A DNA stretch of 64,000 bases, taken from the NCBI GenBank assembly GCA_963772975.1, contig CAVYZH010000004.1:1-64000 (forward strand). The letters are read 5' to 3'. How positions within the stretch are numbered: position 1 is the first letter of the stretch; each line of letters starts with the position of its first letter. The notes under the pieces were generated by a model, which was not told where the DNA came from, made no database searches, and was given only the letters and a program-made list of their open reading frames with translations. This document shows positions 63,808-64,000 of the stretch, one piece after another. The translations under genes and the position numbers were made by a program. The DNA is from AC-32 sp963772975 (lineage in GTDB: Bacteria; Actinomycetota; Thermoleophilia; Gaiellales; Gaiellaceae).

Positions 63808-64000
63808 GCCTGGAGCGGGCGCTCGAGCTCGCGGAGCGGGGGCGCGGGTCGGTCGAGTCGACGCATCCGTTGGTCGGCGCGGTGCTCGTTCGCGACGGCG
63901 AGGTGGTCGGCGAGGGCTGGTACGCGGGCTGCGGCTCGCCGCACGCCGAGGTCGCGGCGCTTGCGACGGCGGGTGACCGTGCGCGCGGGGCGACGCTCTT
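63804..64000 (+). CDS. ribD: Riboflavin biosynthesis deaminase/reductase RibD, 3' partial
   Basis: Only the first 65 residues lie in the window. The sequence begins SLERALELAERGRGSVE and has HPLVGAVLVRDGEVVGEGWYAG and SPHAEVAAL. The HAE motif is the first zinc site of the cytidine-deaminase-type domain of RibD. The start is GTG overlapping the rpe stop. The remainder lies beyond the right edge. Confidence 0.85.
   Translation, partial: MSLERALELAERGRGSVESTHPLVGAVLVRDGEVVGEGWYAGCGSPHAEVAALATAGDRARGATL

Overview
The window reads as two unlike blocks of bacterial DNA with a restriction island between them, and it looks like soil or sediment metagenome sequence. Bases 1 to about 11.1 kb resemble a Gram-negative acidobacterium (Vicinamibacteria-like). 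They carry a secreted alpha/beta-hydrolase joined to an SMP-30 lactonase, small exported proteins, a penicillin-binding-protein-like serine hydrolase, tRNA-Ser(UGA), a TMEM175-type channel, an ankyrin protein, a POTRA-like secreted protein, a two-PDZ HtrA protease and an ErpA-type iron-sulphur carrier. From about 16.2 kb to the end the sequence is much more GC-rich, has long runs of genes overlapping by 4 bp, and matches the gene content of a deep-branching actinobacterium (Thermoleophilia/Gaiellales-like). This taxonomy is inferred from gene content and family resemblance, not from a search.

Between them (11.57-15.83 kb) lies a lower-GC island on the minus strand: a two-gene McrBC-like type IV restriction system whose ATPase carries two probable modified-base reader domains, preceded by the broken C-terminal end of a radical SAM enzyme resembling HxsC. 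A strong + strand terminator at 16.13-16.16 kb with no + strand gene before it suggests a small structured RNA upstream.

The actinobacterial block runs as follows. 16.2-23.1 kb: a lysine-rich microprotein, a membrane NERD protein, an EamA exporter, an acVLRF1-type peptidyl-tRNA hydrolase, an MFS carrier fused to a cyclic-nucleotide-binding domain, a VOC protein and TypA/BipA. 23.1-32.4 kb: a sugar-use operon of a GH4 glycosidase, a BadF/GlcNAc-type kinase, an Opp/Dpp-type ABC importer including a permease-ATPase fusion, and a divergent ROK regulator. 32.4-42.4 kb: DnaE, a VOC protein, an exported anchored protein, an ECF sigma factor with its probable anti-sigma, Lgt, ScpA/ScpB, a GYD protein and a pseudouridine synthase. 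42.4-46.7 kb: two exported phosphatase-superfamily genes full of small indels. 46.7-54.3 kb: trpS facing away from a compact aroF-tyrA-aroA-cmk-der-gpsA operon. 54.3-64 kb: a DUF3352 lipoprotein, metK, a DtxR/MntR regulator with an 18-bp palindrome facing a ZIP metal transporter, then priA-def-fmt-rsmB-rpe-ribD.

At least eight otherwise intact genes in both blocks, and both phosphatase genes many times over, are broken by single-base indels that restore a full conserved protein when corrected. This is most simply explained by uncorrected sequencing error, so the frameshifted genes are described here as whole genes and not as real pseudogenes. Presence of outer-membrane-type proteins on one side and monoderm-actinobacterial genes on the other makes an assembly chimera more likely than lateral transfer.
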